This document shows positions 10,501-19,445 of a DNA stretch of 64,000 nt, piece after piece. A model generated the notes under the pieces. The model was not told the DNA's origin, ran no database searches, and saw only the letters and a program-made list of their open reading frames with translations. Where the stretch lies: contig CAWCOH010000007.1 of NCBI GenBank assembly GCA_963797115.1, forward strand, positions 186,001 to 250,000, given 5' to 3'. The first letter of the stretch is position 1; the number at the start of each line of letters is the position of its first letter. The translations under genes were made by a program, and so were the position numbers. The stretch comes from AP-15 sp963797115. GTDB lineage: Bacteria > Pseudomonadota > Alphaproteobacteria > ATCC43930 > CGMCC-115725.

Positions 10501-13500
10501 TTAGCATCGAGCGATAGCCGCCGACATCGACGAGCATCCGGCGAGTCGGATCGCCTCGCTGATAGGCCTCGTCGTCCTTCATGTCGACGACTTGGAGAAG
10601 ATTTTCGCCCCGCAGGATCTTGTCCATTGTGGTTCCGGGGCCGGGGCGTACCGGACCCCGCTGCCTGAGCCACTCGGTCAGGCGCGGCTCTCCCCGGATC
10701 GCCGCGATAGTGAACAGCTCACCGTCGATGCTATTGAACTGCCCGCAATCCGCGTCGCAGAGGCGTATCGCTTTCTCTAGGATCGCATCGAACACCGGCG
10801 CGAGATCGCCGGGCGAGGAATTGATGACCTGCAACACCTCGGCGGTGGCGGTCTGCTGCTCCAAAGCCTCGCGTGTCTCGGTCAGGAGCCGCGCATTCTC
10901 CATTGCGATCACCGCCTGATCGGCAAAGGTGCGCACCAGCTCGATCTGTCGATCGGTGAACGGCTCAACCCGCTGACGCGCCAGCGAGATCACGCCGATC
11001 GGCTCGCCCTCGCGCAACAGCGGCACGCCGAGAAATGTTCTCAGCCCGCCCAGCTCAGGCACGGTATGCTCTGGATCAGCAGCAAGGTCGGCGACGTGCA
11101 TGACCCGGCGTTCTAGCAAAGTCCGCCCGGTTATGGTTCCGCGGCCCGGGGTGAAGGACAAGCCGCTCAAGTAGGCTTGCCATGCAGGGTCGAGCGCGCG
11201 GTGCGCGACATACCGATAGGCATCGCCATCGCGGATCGCGAGGCCGACGATGTCGGTCCCGCACAGGCGTCCGGCTGTCTCGACCAGAGTGTCGAACACC
11301 GGGGCGAGATCGCCCGGGGAGGAGTTGATGACCTGCAACACCTCGGCGGTGGCGGTCTGCTGCTCCAAGGCCTCGCGCGTCTCGGTGATCAGCCGCGCAT
11401 TCTCCATTGCGATGACCGCTTGCGCCGCGAAATTCTGCAATAGCGCGATCTGCTTGTCGGTAAACGCCCGGACCTCCCGGCGGTACATGGCAATCGCACC
11501 TAGGAGCTCACCTTCCTTGTGCAGCGCCACCGCGACCCAACTGCGGATGCCCAGGAGTTCAACCCTCTCTTTCACTCCAGGTCTTTCTCGGTACGCCTCG
11601 GTCTCACGTAAATCTGCGAAGTGAACAACCCGTTCTCCGCGAACCAACGGTCCCCAAAGAGGTGACTCTTTCGGGAATAGGCCCCAGTTGCCGCAGCTGC
11701 CGGATCTCGGCGGTTTCGCCATGTTCCGCGACAAGGTGAAAATTCTCGCCGTCAAACGTGCGCAAAACCCCTTCACTGGCCTCGCATAAGCTCAAGGCCT
11801 TCTCGACGATCGCCTCGAATACGGGCTTCAGATCGCCGGGCGAGCTATTGATGACCTGTAGGACCTCGGCGGTCGCGGTCTGCTGCTCCAAGGCTTCGCG
11901 CGTCTCGGTGATGAGCCGCGCGTTCTCGATCGCGATTACCGCCTGATCGGCGAAGGTGCGAACCAGTTCGATTTGCCGATCCGTAAACGGTTCGACCCGC
12001 CGGCGGACGAGGGTGACCGCGCCGATCGGCTCGCCTTCGCGCAAGAGCGCTACGCCAAGTGCCGTGCGCAATCCTCCGACACTAGATGCCGCGGAGAATT
12101 TGTATTCCGGATCGGCTGCAATATCGGCCACGTGGACAGTTGCTTCGCCGAGCGCGATTCGCCCGATGATGCTGTCCCGCCCGGGCTTGAACACCGTCTC
12201 TCGCAAGACATCCGTGTATTCGGGAACGATGTCGCCGGTCCAAGCGATATACCGGAAGCCGTCGCCGTCGCGGACCGCCAAACCGCCCGTCTCGGTGCCG
12301 CAGAGGCGCGCGGCGGTTTCGATCAGAGTATCGAGTACCGGTTGCAGGTCGAAGGTCGAGCGGCTGATGACCTGCAACACGTTACTCGTAGCGGTCTGGT
12401 ATTCGAGTGACTCTTGGAGATCGTCCGTGCGCTGCTGCAATTCGCCGAGCAACCGCGCATTCTCCATAGCGATGACCGCCTGGGCCGCAAAGTTCTGCAA
12501 CAGCCCGATTTGCTTGTCCGAGAACGGCCGCACCTCCGAGCGAGCGCTGGCGACATAACCGACCAGGGCGGCCTCTTTCCGTAGCGGGATGAAAAGTAGC
12601 GTGCGAAGACCTGCGGTCTCGACGGCGGTGCGCGACAGCGGATCGTCTGGCAACGGTCCCAATGAAGTAACATCGGGGATGTGAACGAGATCGTCCCCCC
12701 GCACCATCCGCTCCTCGAAGCTGTTCGGGTCGGGCCGGAAGGGTTCACGCAGCAATTCCAGGAATGTATCGGGGAGACCGCGTGACGCGACCGTGCGGAA
12801 GAACTCTCCATCATAGGTTTGCAAGCTGCCGAATGTCGCCTCGCACAACCGCATCGCCTTTTCGAGCATCGCGTCGAACACCGGCGCGAGGTCGCCGGGC
12901 GAGGAATTGATCACCTGCAACACCTCGGCGGTGGCGGTCTGCTGCTCCAGCGCCTCGCGCGTCTCGGTCAAGAGCCGCGCGTTCTCCATTGCGATCACCG
13001 CCTGCGCGGCGAAGTTCTGCAACAGTGCGATCTGCTTGTCCGAGAACGGCCGGACTTCTTGCCGATACACCATCAGAACGCCGAGCAACCGCTCGTCCTT
13101 GATCAGCGACATGCCCAGCCAGGTCCGCGCACCTCCAAGTTCCACCGTGGCCATGCGTACCGGATCGCCCAGCCGATAGGCCTCGTCCGCAATGAGATCG
13201 GGAACGTGGACGAGACGCGCACCCCGCGCGATGCGACCCAGGCCGGTCAGCGGACCGGGTCGCAGCGGTTCGCGATTTAGCCACTCGGCAAATTCCGGCG
13301 GCACGCCCCGGAGCGCGATGCTCTCGAACTTCTCGCCATCATAAGACATGAAGTAGCCGAACGCCGCTCCGCAGAGCCGCATCGCCTTTTCGAGCATCGC
13401 GTCGAACACCGGCGCAAGGTCGCCGGGCGAGGAATTGATGACCTGCAATACCTCCGCAGTCGCGGTCTGCTGCTCCAAAGCCTCGCGGGTCTCGGTGATG

Positions 13501-14090
13501 AGCCGCGCATTCTCCATCGCGATGACCGCTTGCGCCGCGAAGTTCTGCAGCAGCGCGATCTGTTTACCGGAGAATGGCCGCACTTCCTGGCGATACGCTA
13601 CGAAGACGCCGAGCAGCCCCTCATCCTTACGCAGGGGCACCAGGAGGAGCGTGCGAACCCGACCCAATTCCTGAGCCGCTCGGGTGAAAACCGGATCCCT
13701 CTGCGCGAGCTCCGTCGCCATTATATCCGCGATATGGATCGGCCCGCCATCGCCGCGCAAAAGGTCAAATGCCGGAGGTGTATGATCTCGCAAGAACTCC
13801 CCGAACGGCTTAGGCATGCAATGAAGAGCGACAGGACGAAAACGGCTTCCCTCGCATGTCCAAAGGGCGGCGAACGCGAAGTCACAGAGCCGCACCGCCT
13901 TTTCCAACATCGCGTCGAACACCGGCGAGAGGTCGCCGGGCGAGGAATTGATGACCTGCAATACCTCTGCGGTCGCAGTCTGCTGCTCCAACGCCTGGTC
14001 GCGCTCGGCACGGCATTCGTCGAGCCTCAGTTGCAGCTCCGCGTTGGCGCGCTGGAGAGCGGCTACCGCGTCGTCGAGCGTCGCGGTCAC
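7544..14090 (-). CDS. Giant sensor histidine kinase: ten GAF domains, PAS, HisKA, HATPase (one frameshift)
   Basis: Read from a GTG at 14090 as about 2,180 residues. After a short coiled coil come ten GAF modules of about 170–180 residues, starting near residues 46, 216, 393, 572, 746, 921, 1087, 1266, 1443 and 1615. Eight begin INSSPGDL or INRSPGDL, and numbers 4 and 9 begin ISRSTFDLQPV. A PAS domain follows (FDNMGDGVAMFDGELRLVAW), then HisKA with phospho-acceptor GIAHEIKNPLNF, then HATPase boxes (DNGTGIAPEQRD, FFTTKPTGEGTGLGLS). There is no transmembrane segment and no receiver domain, so it is a cytoplasmic kinase that probably signals to a response regulator encoded elsewhere. The frame changes inside GAF 5 (about 11640–11690, near tttgggg), giving frames 14090–11604 and 11776–7544. 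This could be a real break or a one-base error. Confidence 0.85.
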
Positions 14091-14254
14091 GCGCTGGTGC
14101 CCGCGAGCAATCGGAAATCGTCCGAAACGTGCGGCATGCTTCCCCAGGACGAAGCGGCATCGTTACCGACTACGATACCCCTTCGCCCTGCGATCTACTA
14201 GCGGTAGGGCGCAAAAGCAGGAACGCCGACTGCGATCGCGGGACGGATTTCCTT

Positions 14255-14320
14255 AGAAGAAGAGGCGGTGTACTGCAGAAGAAGAGGCGGTGTACTGCAG
14301 AAGAAGAGGCGGTGTACAGC
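14255..14320. repeat. Three perfect-register tandem copies of a 22-bp unit
   Basis: The unit agaagaagaggcggtgtactgc occurs three times without spacer at 14255–14276, 14277–14298 and 14299–14320; the last copy differs at one base (cagc for ctgc). It lies about 165 bp upstream of the histidine kinase start and in no credible gene. Twenty-two bases is about two helical turns, so it could be an array of protein-binding sites or a replication-slippage repeat. Confidence 0.85.
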
Positions 14321-14693
14321 CAGCGTGATGCGCGCTCGATCCACAACTATCCACTTTACAAACGTGCTGGACACGAGCGCACCACCGACGGCCCTCGTGG
14401 CTGGATTTGTTCCGGTCACCAGGAGTTCAGCCAACTGGGATTTCAGCCCCCTGGGTTTCAGCGAGGGCGCCTGCCGGTTCGGGCTGAGCACCGATCAACC
14501 ACGCAGTTGCCATAATCGCATGCTACTTCCACTCGTGTCGGCGCCCGCGATTGGGTGGGCGGTTCGCTTTGCGGGAGTTGGCGATACCTGATCTCAACCT
14601 GATAAAACAGGCAAAACAGGTGTTGCGGCGTAAGGTTGACACCTGCTCGATCCAACACGGCTGTCCGGTTCGGAAACAGGACGTGCTGGAGGC
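14321..14693. other. Intergenic stretch, no gene recognised
   Basis: I see no coding frame with sensible composition, no RNA gene and no clear terminator. The short phrases ggagttcagccaactggg and gatttcagccccctgggttt look like loose direct repeats but are not long enough to classify. Confidence 0.5.
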
Positions 14694-15737
14694 TCAAGCT
14701 TGGCGCACGATCTTGCGGATGCGGTGGTTCTCGGTGTCGCCGATATAGATAACGCCGTCGGGCCCGACCGTGGCGCCGTGCGGTCGGCCGAGACCGGCTG
14801 CAGTGGCCGGGCCGCCGTCGCCTTCGGGGCCTTTGCGCCCGCCGGCGATCGTCTCGACGATGCCGCTCGCAGCATCGATGCGGCGGATCGCGTGGTTCTC
14901 GGTATCGACGATCAGGATGTCGCCGCTGGGGTCGAGGGTGAATTCCTTGGGTGCGTCGAACACCGCATCCTTCGCTGGACCGCCGTCGCCCGAGTAGCCG
15001 CGGGCACCGGTGCCAGCAACGGTATCGATGAGCCCGGTGCCGGGATCGACCGCACGCAGAGTGCTGCCTTGCCGCTCGAGGATGTAGACCGTGCCGTCGG
15101 GCGCGAACCGGACGGCGCGGGCGCCGAACACGCTGGCGCGGGCCGCGGGGCCGCCGTCGCCGCTGTGCTGCGCCTCGCCGGTTCCGGCGAAGGTCGAGAT
15201 CGTGCCAGAGACCAGATCGACGACGCGGACGCGGTGGTCGGCGACATCGGCAACAAACAACCGCCGCTCCGTGCGGTCGAGCGCCAAGCCGTTCGGCTCG
15301 GCCATTCCCGCGCGGGCCGCGGGGCCGCCGTCGCCGCTGAACCCCGCCGAGCCGTTTCCGGCCAACGTCGTGATCACGCCCGAGGCGCTGTCGATCCGGC
15401 GGACGCAGTGATTATGCCGGTCGGCGACATAGACATTGCCGGCCTTGTCGACCGCGATGCCGTAGGGCTCGTTGAAGCGGCCCTGGGTCGCCGGGCCGCC
15501 ATCGCCGGAATAGCCGGCCTCGCCGAAGCCGGCGCAGGTGGTTATGTTCCCGGTACGCGCGTCGACCCGCCGGATCCGGTGGTTGAACGTGTCGGAAAAA
15601 TAGAGATTGCCGCCGGGGTCGAAGCCCACGTCGAAGGGTCCGTTCAACAGCGCTCGCGCGGCCGGCCCGCCGTCCCCGCCGAACCCTCGCTCGCCGGTCC
15701 CGACTGCCGTCGTGATGATCCAGGATTGATTTGCCAT
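14694..15737 (-). CDS. NHL-repeat beta-propeller protein
   Basis: The 347 residues consist almost entirely of six NHL repeats of about 55 residues. Each pairs a glycine-rich loop (GxxGDGGPA, e.g. GYSGDGGPATQGRFNEPYGI) with a blade such as GNVYVADRHNHCVRRID or GDILIVDTENHAIRRID. This predicts a single six-bladed propeller, usually a binding scaffold or occasionally a hydrolase or lyase. No signal peptide or catalytic domain is visible, so the location and ligand are unknown. It is transcribed away from the AlgH-like gene; the starts are about 95 bp apart. Confidence 0.85.
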   Translation of the reverse strand: MANQSWIITTAVGTGERGFGGDGGPAARALLNGPFDVGFDPGGNLYFSDTFNHRIRRVDARTGNITTCAGFGEAGYSGDGGPATQGRFNEPYGIAVDKAGNVYVADRHNHCVRRIDSASGVITTLAGNGSAGFSGDGGPAARAGMAEPNGLALDRTERRLFVADVADHRVRVVDLVSGTISTFAGTGEAQHSGDGGPAARASVFGARAVRFAPDGTVYILERQGSTLRAVDPGTGLIDTVAGTGARGYSGDGGPAKDAVFDAPKEFTLDPSGDILIVDTENHAIRRIDAASGIVETIAGGRKGPEGDGGPATAAGLGRPHGATVGPDGVIYIGDTENHRIRKIVRQA

Positions 15738-15832
15738 CGGCGTTGCCCCTTGTTGCGGCGAAGGAATATTAGCATCGCTTTTCGAGCCCAGGACCAGCGA
15801 TGTAAGCTACCGGCTTGTACCCGAGTGACGGC

Positions 15833-16453
15833 ATGCTCTCTCTGCGCACGATCTTTCGCTCGCTTCCGGCTGCGGCGATCTTCGCGGCAGCGGTGCTCGC
15901 CGGACCGGTGGCGGCCGATCCTCCGGAGATCGCTCCGCTCACCGGGCAACTCCTCATCGCCGCGCCGACAATCGGCGACCCCCGTTTTGCGCATACCGTG
16001 ATCCTGATGGTGCGACACGACAAGGACGGCGCTTTCGGCATCGTCATCAATCGCCCAGTGGGCGAGCATTCGATCGCGAGTTTGCTGGAGGCGGTCGGCG
16101 AGGATGTCTCAGGTATTTCGGGGAGCCTTCGAGTCTTTTCCGGGGGGCCAGTGCAGCAGGAACTCGGCTTTGTCGTCCACAGCCCCGAATATCACCTCGA
16201 TGGGACCCTGGATGTCGATGGACGCGTGGCGATGACCGCGAACCGTCAGGTCTTGCGCGACATCGGCCACGATCGAGGCCCCGCGAAGAGGCTCTTTGCG
16301 CTCGGCTACGCGGGTTGGGGGCGGGGTCAGCTCGAAGGCGAACTTGCCCGCCACGACTGGTTTACGACCCCCGCCGAGCCGAAACTGATCTTCGATGACG
16401 ACCGCGCCAATCTGTGGGAAGAGGCGATGGCCCGCCGCACCCGCGATCTATAG
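15833..16453 (+). CDS. YqgE/AlgH family (DUF179) protein with an N-terminal signal peptide
   Basis: From the ATG at 15833 (206 residues), the segment GQLLIAAPTIGDPRFAHTVI, then GAFGIVINRP, FSGGPVQ and LGYAGWGRGQLEGEL, define the AlgH/YqgE fold. Unusually, residues 1–29 read as an export signal: Arg, a hydrophobic run (AAAIFAAAVLAG) and an AA cleavage-like site before DPPEIAP. Ordinary YqgE proteins start directly at the GQLLIA region and are cytoplasmic. An in-frame ATG at 15815 would only lengthen the leader. The function of the family is poorly defined. Confidence 0.8.
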   Translation: MLSLRTIFRSLPAAAIFAAAVLAGPVAADPPEIAPLTGQLLIAAPTIGDPRFAHTVILMVRHDKDGAFGIVINRPVGEHSIASLLEAVGEDVSGISGSLRVFSGGPVQQELGFVVHSPEYHLDGTLDVDGRVAMTANRQVLRDIGHDRGPAKRLFALGYAGWGRGQLEGELARHDWFTTPAEPKLIFDDDRANLWEEAMARRTRDL

Positions 16454-16510
16454 GTTGCCACGCGCCTAATTGAACATCAGGACGATGCAGGAGCAGGCAA
16501 TCCCACGCGC

Positions 16511-17200
16511 TCAGCCTCGGCTCTCCGAGAGGACAAAGACGCTTTGCTCGGCGAGCAGATTTGCCAGGCTCCCGTGCGGATCGAGGGAATAGGGTTGGCC
16601 GTGGCGGTCGAGCGAGAGGCTGCGTTCGACCTGCACGCCGATCTCGTCGCACATCGCGACGAAATCGCGGATCGTGCACAGATGGATGTTGGGCGTCTCG
16701 TACCACGGATGCACGAGGAGATGCGACATCGGCATCCGGCCACAAAGCAGAAGGCGCAGCCGGATCCGCCAAAAGCCGAAATTCGGGAACGAGACGATGG
16801 CACGCCGGCCGATGCGAACGAGCGTCTCGAGCACCTTTCGCGGCTGTCGCGTGGCCTGCAAGGTTTGGCTCAGCACGACGACGTCGAAGGCCCCGTTAGG
16901 ATAGGCGGCGAGATCCCGATCGGCATCCCCCTGAATGACCGAGAGACCGTGGCCGACACAGGCGTTGACGCCCGACTGGCTGAGCTCCATGCCGCGGCCG
17001 TCGACCCCCTTGTGACGGACCAGATAGGCGAGCAGTGCCCCGTCGCCGCAGCCGATATCGAGCACGCGCGCACCGGGCTCGATCATCTCCGCGATGAGTT
17101 TCAGATCGCGGCGTAGCTCGGCGCCTGAACCGCCCCCGACCGATGGATGCGCTTCAACGGCACCCGATCTCAGCACGGCGCCTCCGTTCCGAACCGCCAT
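16511..17200 (-). CDS. metW: MetW methyltransferase-like methionine biosynthesis protein
   Basis: The protein has 229 residues. VLDIGCGDGALLAYLV is the SAM-binding motif I of the MetW family, followed by GRGMELSQSGVNACV, DVVVLSQTLQ and SFPNFGFWRIRLRLLL, all hallmarks of MetW. It overlaps the metX stop by one base (TGATG), so the two are translationally coupled. In many bacteria MetX and MetW work together in homoserine O-acylation. The first residues (MAVRNGGAVLRSGAVEAH) are less conserved, and the ATG at 17200 is fixed by the coupling. Confidence 0.9.
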   Translation of the reverse strand: MAVRNGGAVLRSGAVEAHPSVGGGSGAELRRDLKLIAEMIEPGARVLDIGCGDGALLAYLVRHKGVDGRGMELSQSGVNACVGHGLSVIQGDADRDLAAYPNGAFDVVVLSQTLQATRQPRKVLETLVRIGRRAIVSFPNFGFWRIRLRLLLCGRMPMSHLLVHPWYETPNIHLCTIRDFVAMCDEIGVQVERSLSLDRHGQPYSLDPHGSLANLLAEQSVFVLSESRG

Positions 17201-18372
17201 CACCGTGATCGGGTCAGCCCGCGATGCTCGGCGCAACCGGCCAAAAAGCCGCGCAGAGTTTCGAACAGCTCGGGCTCGTGCAGCAGGAATGCGTCGTGCC
17301 CGTTGTCGGTCTCGATCTCGACAAAGCTGACATTGGCGGCGACAGCGTTCAACGCATGAACGAGCTCTCGGCTCTCGGATGTGGGGAACAGCCAGTCGCT
17401 GGTGAAAGAGATGACACAAAAGCGCGAAGGCGTGCCTTCGAAGGCGTTCGCCAGCGCTCCCCCGTGCTCGGCGGCGAGATCGAAATAATCCATCGCCCGG
17501 GTGATATAAAGATACGAGTTCGCGTCGAAGCGGTCGACAAAAGTGCTGCCCTGGTGGCGTAAATAGCTTTCGACTTGGAAGTCCGCGTCGAAGCCATAAG
17601 TGACGGCGTGGCGATCCTGCAGATTGCGCCCGAATTTGCGGTGCAGCGCCGGCTCTGAAAGATAGGTGATGTGGGCTGCCATGCGGGCGACGGCGAGGCC
17701 GCGGACGGGTCGCCGGCCGAGGCTGAGGTAGCGCCCACCGCACCAATCCGGGTCGGCCATGATGGCCTGCCGCCCGACCTCGTGGAAAGCGATGTTCTGG
17801 GCGGAGTGGCGCGCCGCCGCCGCGATCGGCACGGCGGCAAACACGCATTCCGGATAGCTCGCCGCCCACTGCAACACCTGCATGCCGCCCATCGATCCGC
17901 CGGTCACACAGAACAGGCTGTCGATCCCGAGATGATCGAGAAGCCGCCTCTGGGCGCGGACCATGTCGCGCACGGTGATCACCGGAAACGACAATGCCCA
18001 AGGGTCGCCGGTGGCGGGATCGAGGTTCTGCGGGCCGGTCGTTCCCATACAGCCGCCGAGCACGTTGGCGCAGATGATGAAGTACCGCTCGGTGTCGAGC
18101 ACCAGGCCCGGGCCGACCATCGTTTCCCACCAGCCCGGCTTGTCGGTAATCGGATGCGGGTCGGCGGCATACTGATCACCGGTCAACGCGTGGCAGACCA
18201 AGATGGCGTTCGTGCGATCCGGGTTGAGTGTGCCGTAGGTCTGATACGCGATCGTAAAGGGGCCGAAATCGACCCCGCAGTCGAGCCGCAACGGCTCCTG
18301 CACAAGCAACCGATGGCCGGGCCACTCCTGGTCAGGTCGTGACCGCAGGCGCTGCGTGATCAATGTCGACAT
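17200..18372 (-). CDS. metX: Homoserine O-acetyltransferase (or O-succinyltransferase of the MetX fold)
   Basis: The 390 residues have the alpha/beta-hydrolase acyltransferase fold of MetX. Visible are AILVCHALTGDQYAA, the nucleophile elbow VTGGSMGGMQVLQW (Ser), LFPTSES with a nearby Asp-containing segment, and NGHDAFLLH holding the catalytic His. It transfers an acyl group from acyl-CoA to L-homoserine, the first committed step of methionine synthesis. Sequence alone does not decide between acetyl and succinyl donors. It is followed directly by metW (one-base overlap) and is divergent from the chorismate mutase gene. Confidence 0.92.
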   Translation of the reverse strand: MSTLITQRLRSRPDQEWPGHRLLVQEPLRLDCGVDFGPFTIAYQTYGTLNPDRTNAILVCHALTGDQYAADPHPITDKPGWWETMVGPGLVLDTERYFIICANVLGGCMGTTGPQNLDPATGDPWALSFPVITVRDMVRAQRRLLDHLGIDSLFCVTGGSMGGMQVLQWAASYPECVFAAVPIAAAARHSAQNIAFHEVGRQAIMADPDWCGGRYLSLGRRPVRGLAVARMAAHITYLSEPALHRKFGRNLQDRHAVTYGFDADFQVESYLRHQGSTFVDRFDANSYLYITRAMDYFDLAAEHGGALANAFEGTPSRFCVISFTSDWLFPTSESRELVHALNAVAANVSFVEIETDNGHDAFLLHEPELFETLRGFLAGCAEHRGLTRSR

Positions 18373-18541
18373 CTAGACCGAGGCAGTTGCAGGACAGTCG
18401 ACCACGCCTCGTCAAGCGCGGTCCCCGGGTCTCAACTTGGGGGCGCTAGGTAGGGATCGAAGGTGAGCCATGTCAACGTTTTCTTTGATTTTACCCGGTC
18501 CCGTCTTTAGTACTATCCACCCCCCTTGAGCAAACGAGGCC
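18373..18541. promoter_or_regulatory. Divergent promoter region of metXW and the aromatic amino-acid genes
   Basis: This 169-bp gap between two divergent starts must hold promoters for both operons. The part at 18470–18515 is AT-richer than its surroundings (gtcaacgttttctttgattt). I cannot identify an operator, SAM riboswitch or attenuator with confidence. Confidence 0.4.
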
Positions 18542-19441
18542 ATGCCCGCCACCCCGTCCGATCTCACTGAGTTGCGTCATCGCCTCGATGAGATCGATGA
18601 CAAGGTGCACGACCTTTTGATCGAGCGGGTGGAGATCATTTCGATGGTGGCGGCAAGCAAGCGGGACGGTCGGCTCGCCGCTTTCCAGCCCGGGCGGGAG
18701 GCCGAGATCATCCGCCGCCTTGTCGGCCGGCACCGCGGCGATTTTCCCGTGGCAACCCTCATTCGGATGTGGCGCGAGATGCTCGCGGCGACGGTACGGC
18801 TGCAATCGCCGTTCGCCGTCGCGGTCTTTGCGCCGACCGAAGCGCAGGGCTTTTGGGATCTGGCGCGCGACCATTACGGCAGCAGCACGCCGATGTCGGC
18901 TTATCGCTCGATCGGTCAGGTAATCCGCTCGGTCAGCGAAGGCCAGGCCGCGATCGGCGTGTTGCCGATGCCGCAGGAGGGCGAGGCCGATCCCTGGTGG
19001 CGTCAACTCGCGTCCAAGGATGAACACGCCCCGCGGGTCGTCGCCCGCCTGCCATTCGGCGCTCGCGGCAACGCTCGCAGCGACGCCGACGCGCTCGCGA
19101 TCGGGCGCGGGATGCAGGAGGAGACCGGTGCGGACCGCACGCTCCTGGCGACGGAATTGACAGCGGACATCAGCCGAGGCCGGATCTTCCGCATTCTCTC
19201 GTCGGTGGGGCTCAACTGCACCTTCTTTGCCTCCTGCGAGCACGCCGGCGGCGCGGTCAATCTGATCGAAATCGACGGCTTCGTGCGGATCTCGGACCAG
19301 CGGCTCGACAGCTTCCGTGCGCAACTCGGTGACGCGCTCCACCGGATGCTGCCGTTTGGCGGTTACGCGCTGCCGATTGCCGCGGTAGCGCTGGCCGATG
19401 CCGCGCGGGTGGGATCAGCTTCGGGCACGGTGGGAGGCTGA
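18542..19441 (+). CDS. Chorismate mutase (AroQ type) fused to a prephenate-dehydratase-like domain lacking key motifs
   Basis: The 299 residues start with an AroQ chorismate mutase domain (about 5–90): LTELRHRLDEIDDKVHDLLIERVEIISMVAASK and RLVGRHRGDFP. The rest (about 95–280) follows the order of a prephenate dehydratase: AVAVFAPTEAQGFW, an HYGSSTPMSAYRSIGQVIRSV region, GQAAIGVLPMP, and an ACT-like tail (DISRGRIFRILSSVGLNC). The dehydratase TRF-type catalytic motif and the usual ENS are not visible, so that half may be regulatory. It heads a tight operon with hisC and tyrA, which should process the prephenate it makes. Confidence 0.75.
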   Translation: MPATPSDLTELRHRLDEIDDKVHDLLIERVEIISMVAASKRDGRLAAFQPGREAEIIRRLVGRHRGDFPVATLIRMWREMLAATVRLQSPFAVAVFAPTEAQGFWDLARDHYGSSTPMSAYRSIGQVIRSVSEGQAAIGVLPMPQEGEADPWWRQLASKDEHAPRVVARLPFGARGNARSDADALAIGRGMQEETGADRTLLATELTADISRGRIFRILSSVGLNCTFFASCEHAGGAVNLIEIDGFVRISDQRLDSFRAQLGDALHRMLPFGGYALPIAAVALADAARVGSASGTVGG

Positions 19442-19445
19442 ATCG

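Noticed and set aside
7544..14090. Possible CRISPR-like array because of regularly spaced repeats
   Set aside because: The spacing is about 500–550 bp and the repeats are coding linkers between GAF domains.
16511..18130. A 539-codon frame covering metW and running back through metX
   Set aside because: Only the part from 17200 is MetW; the rest is out of frame with the intact metX gene, and the TGATG junction fixes the metW start.
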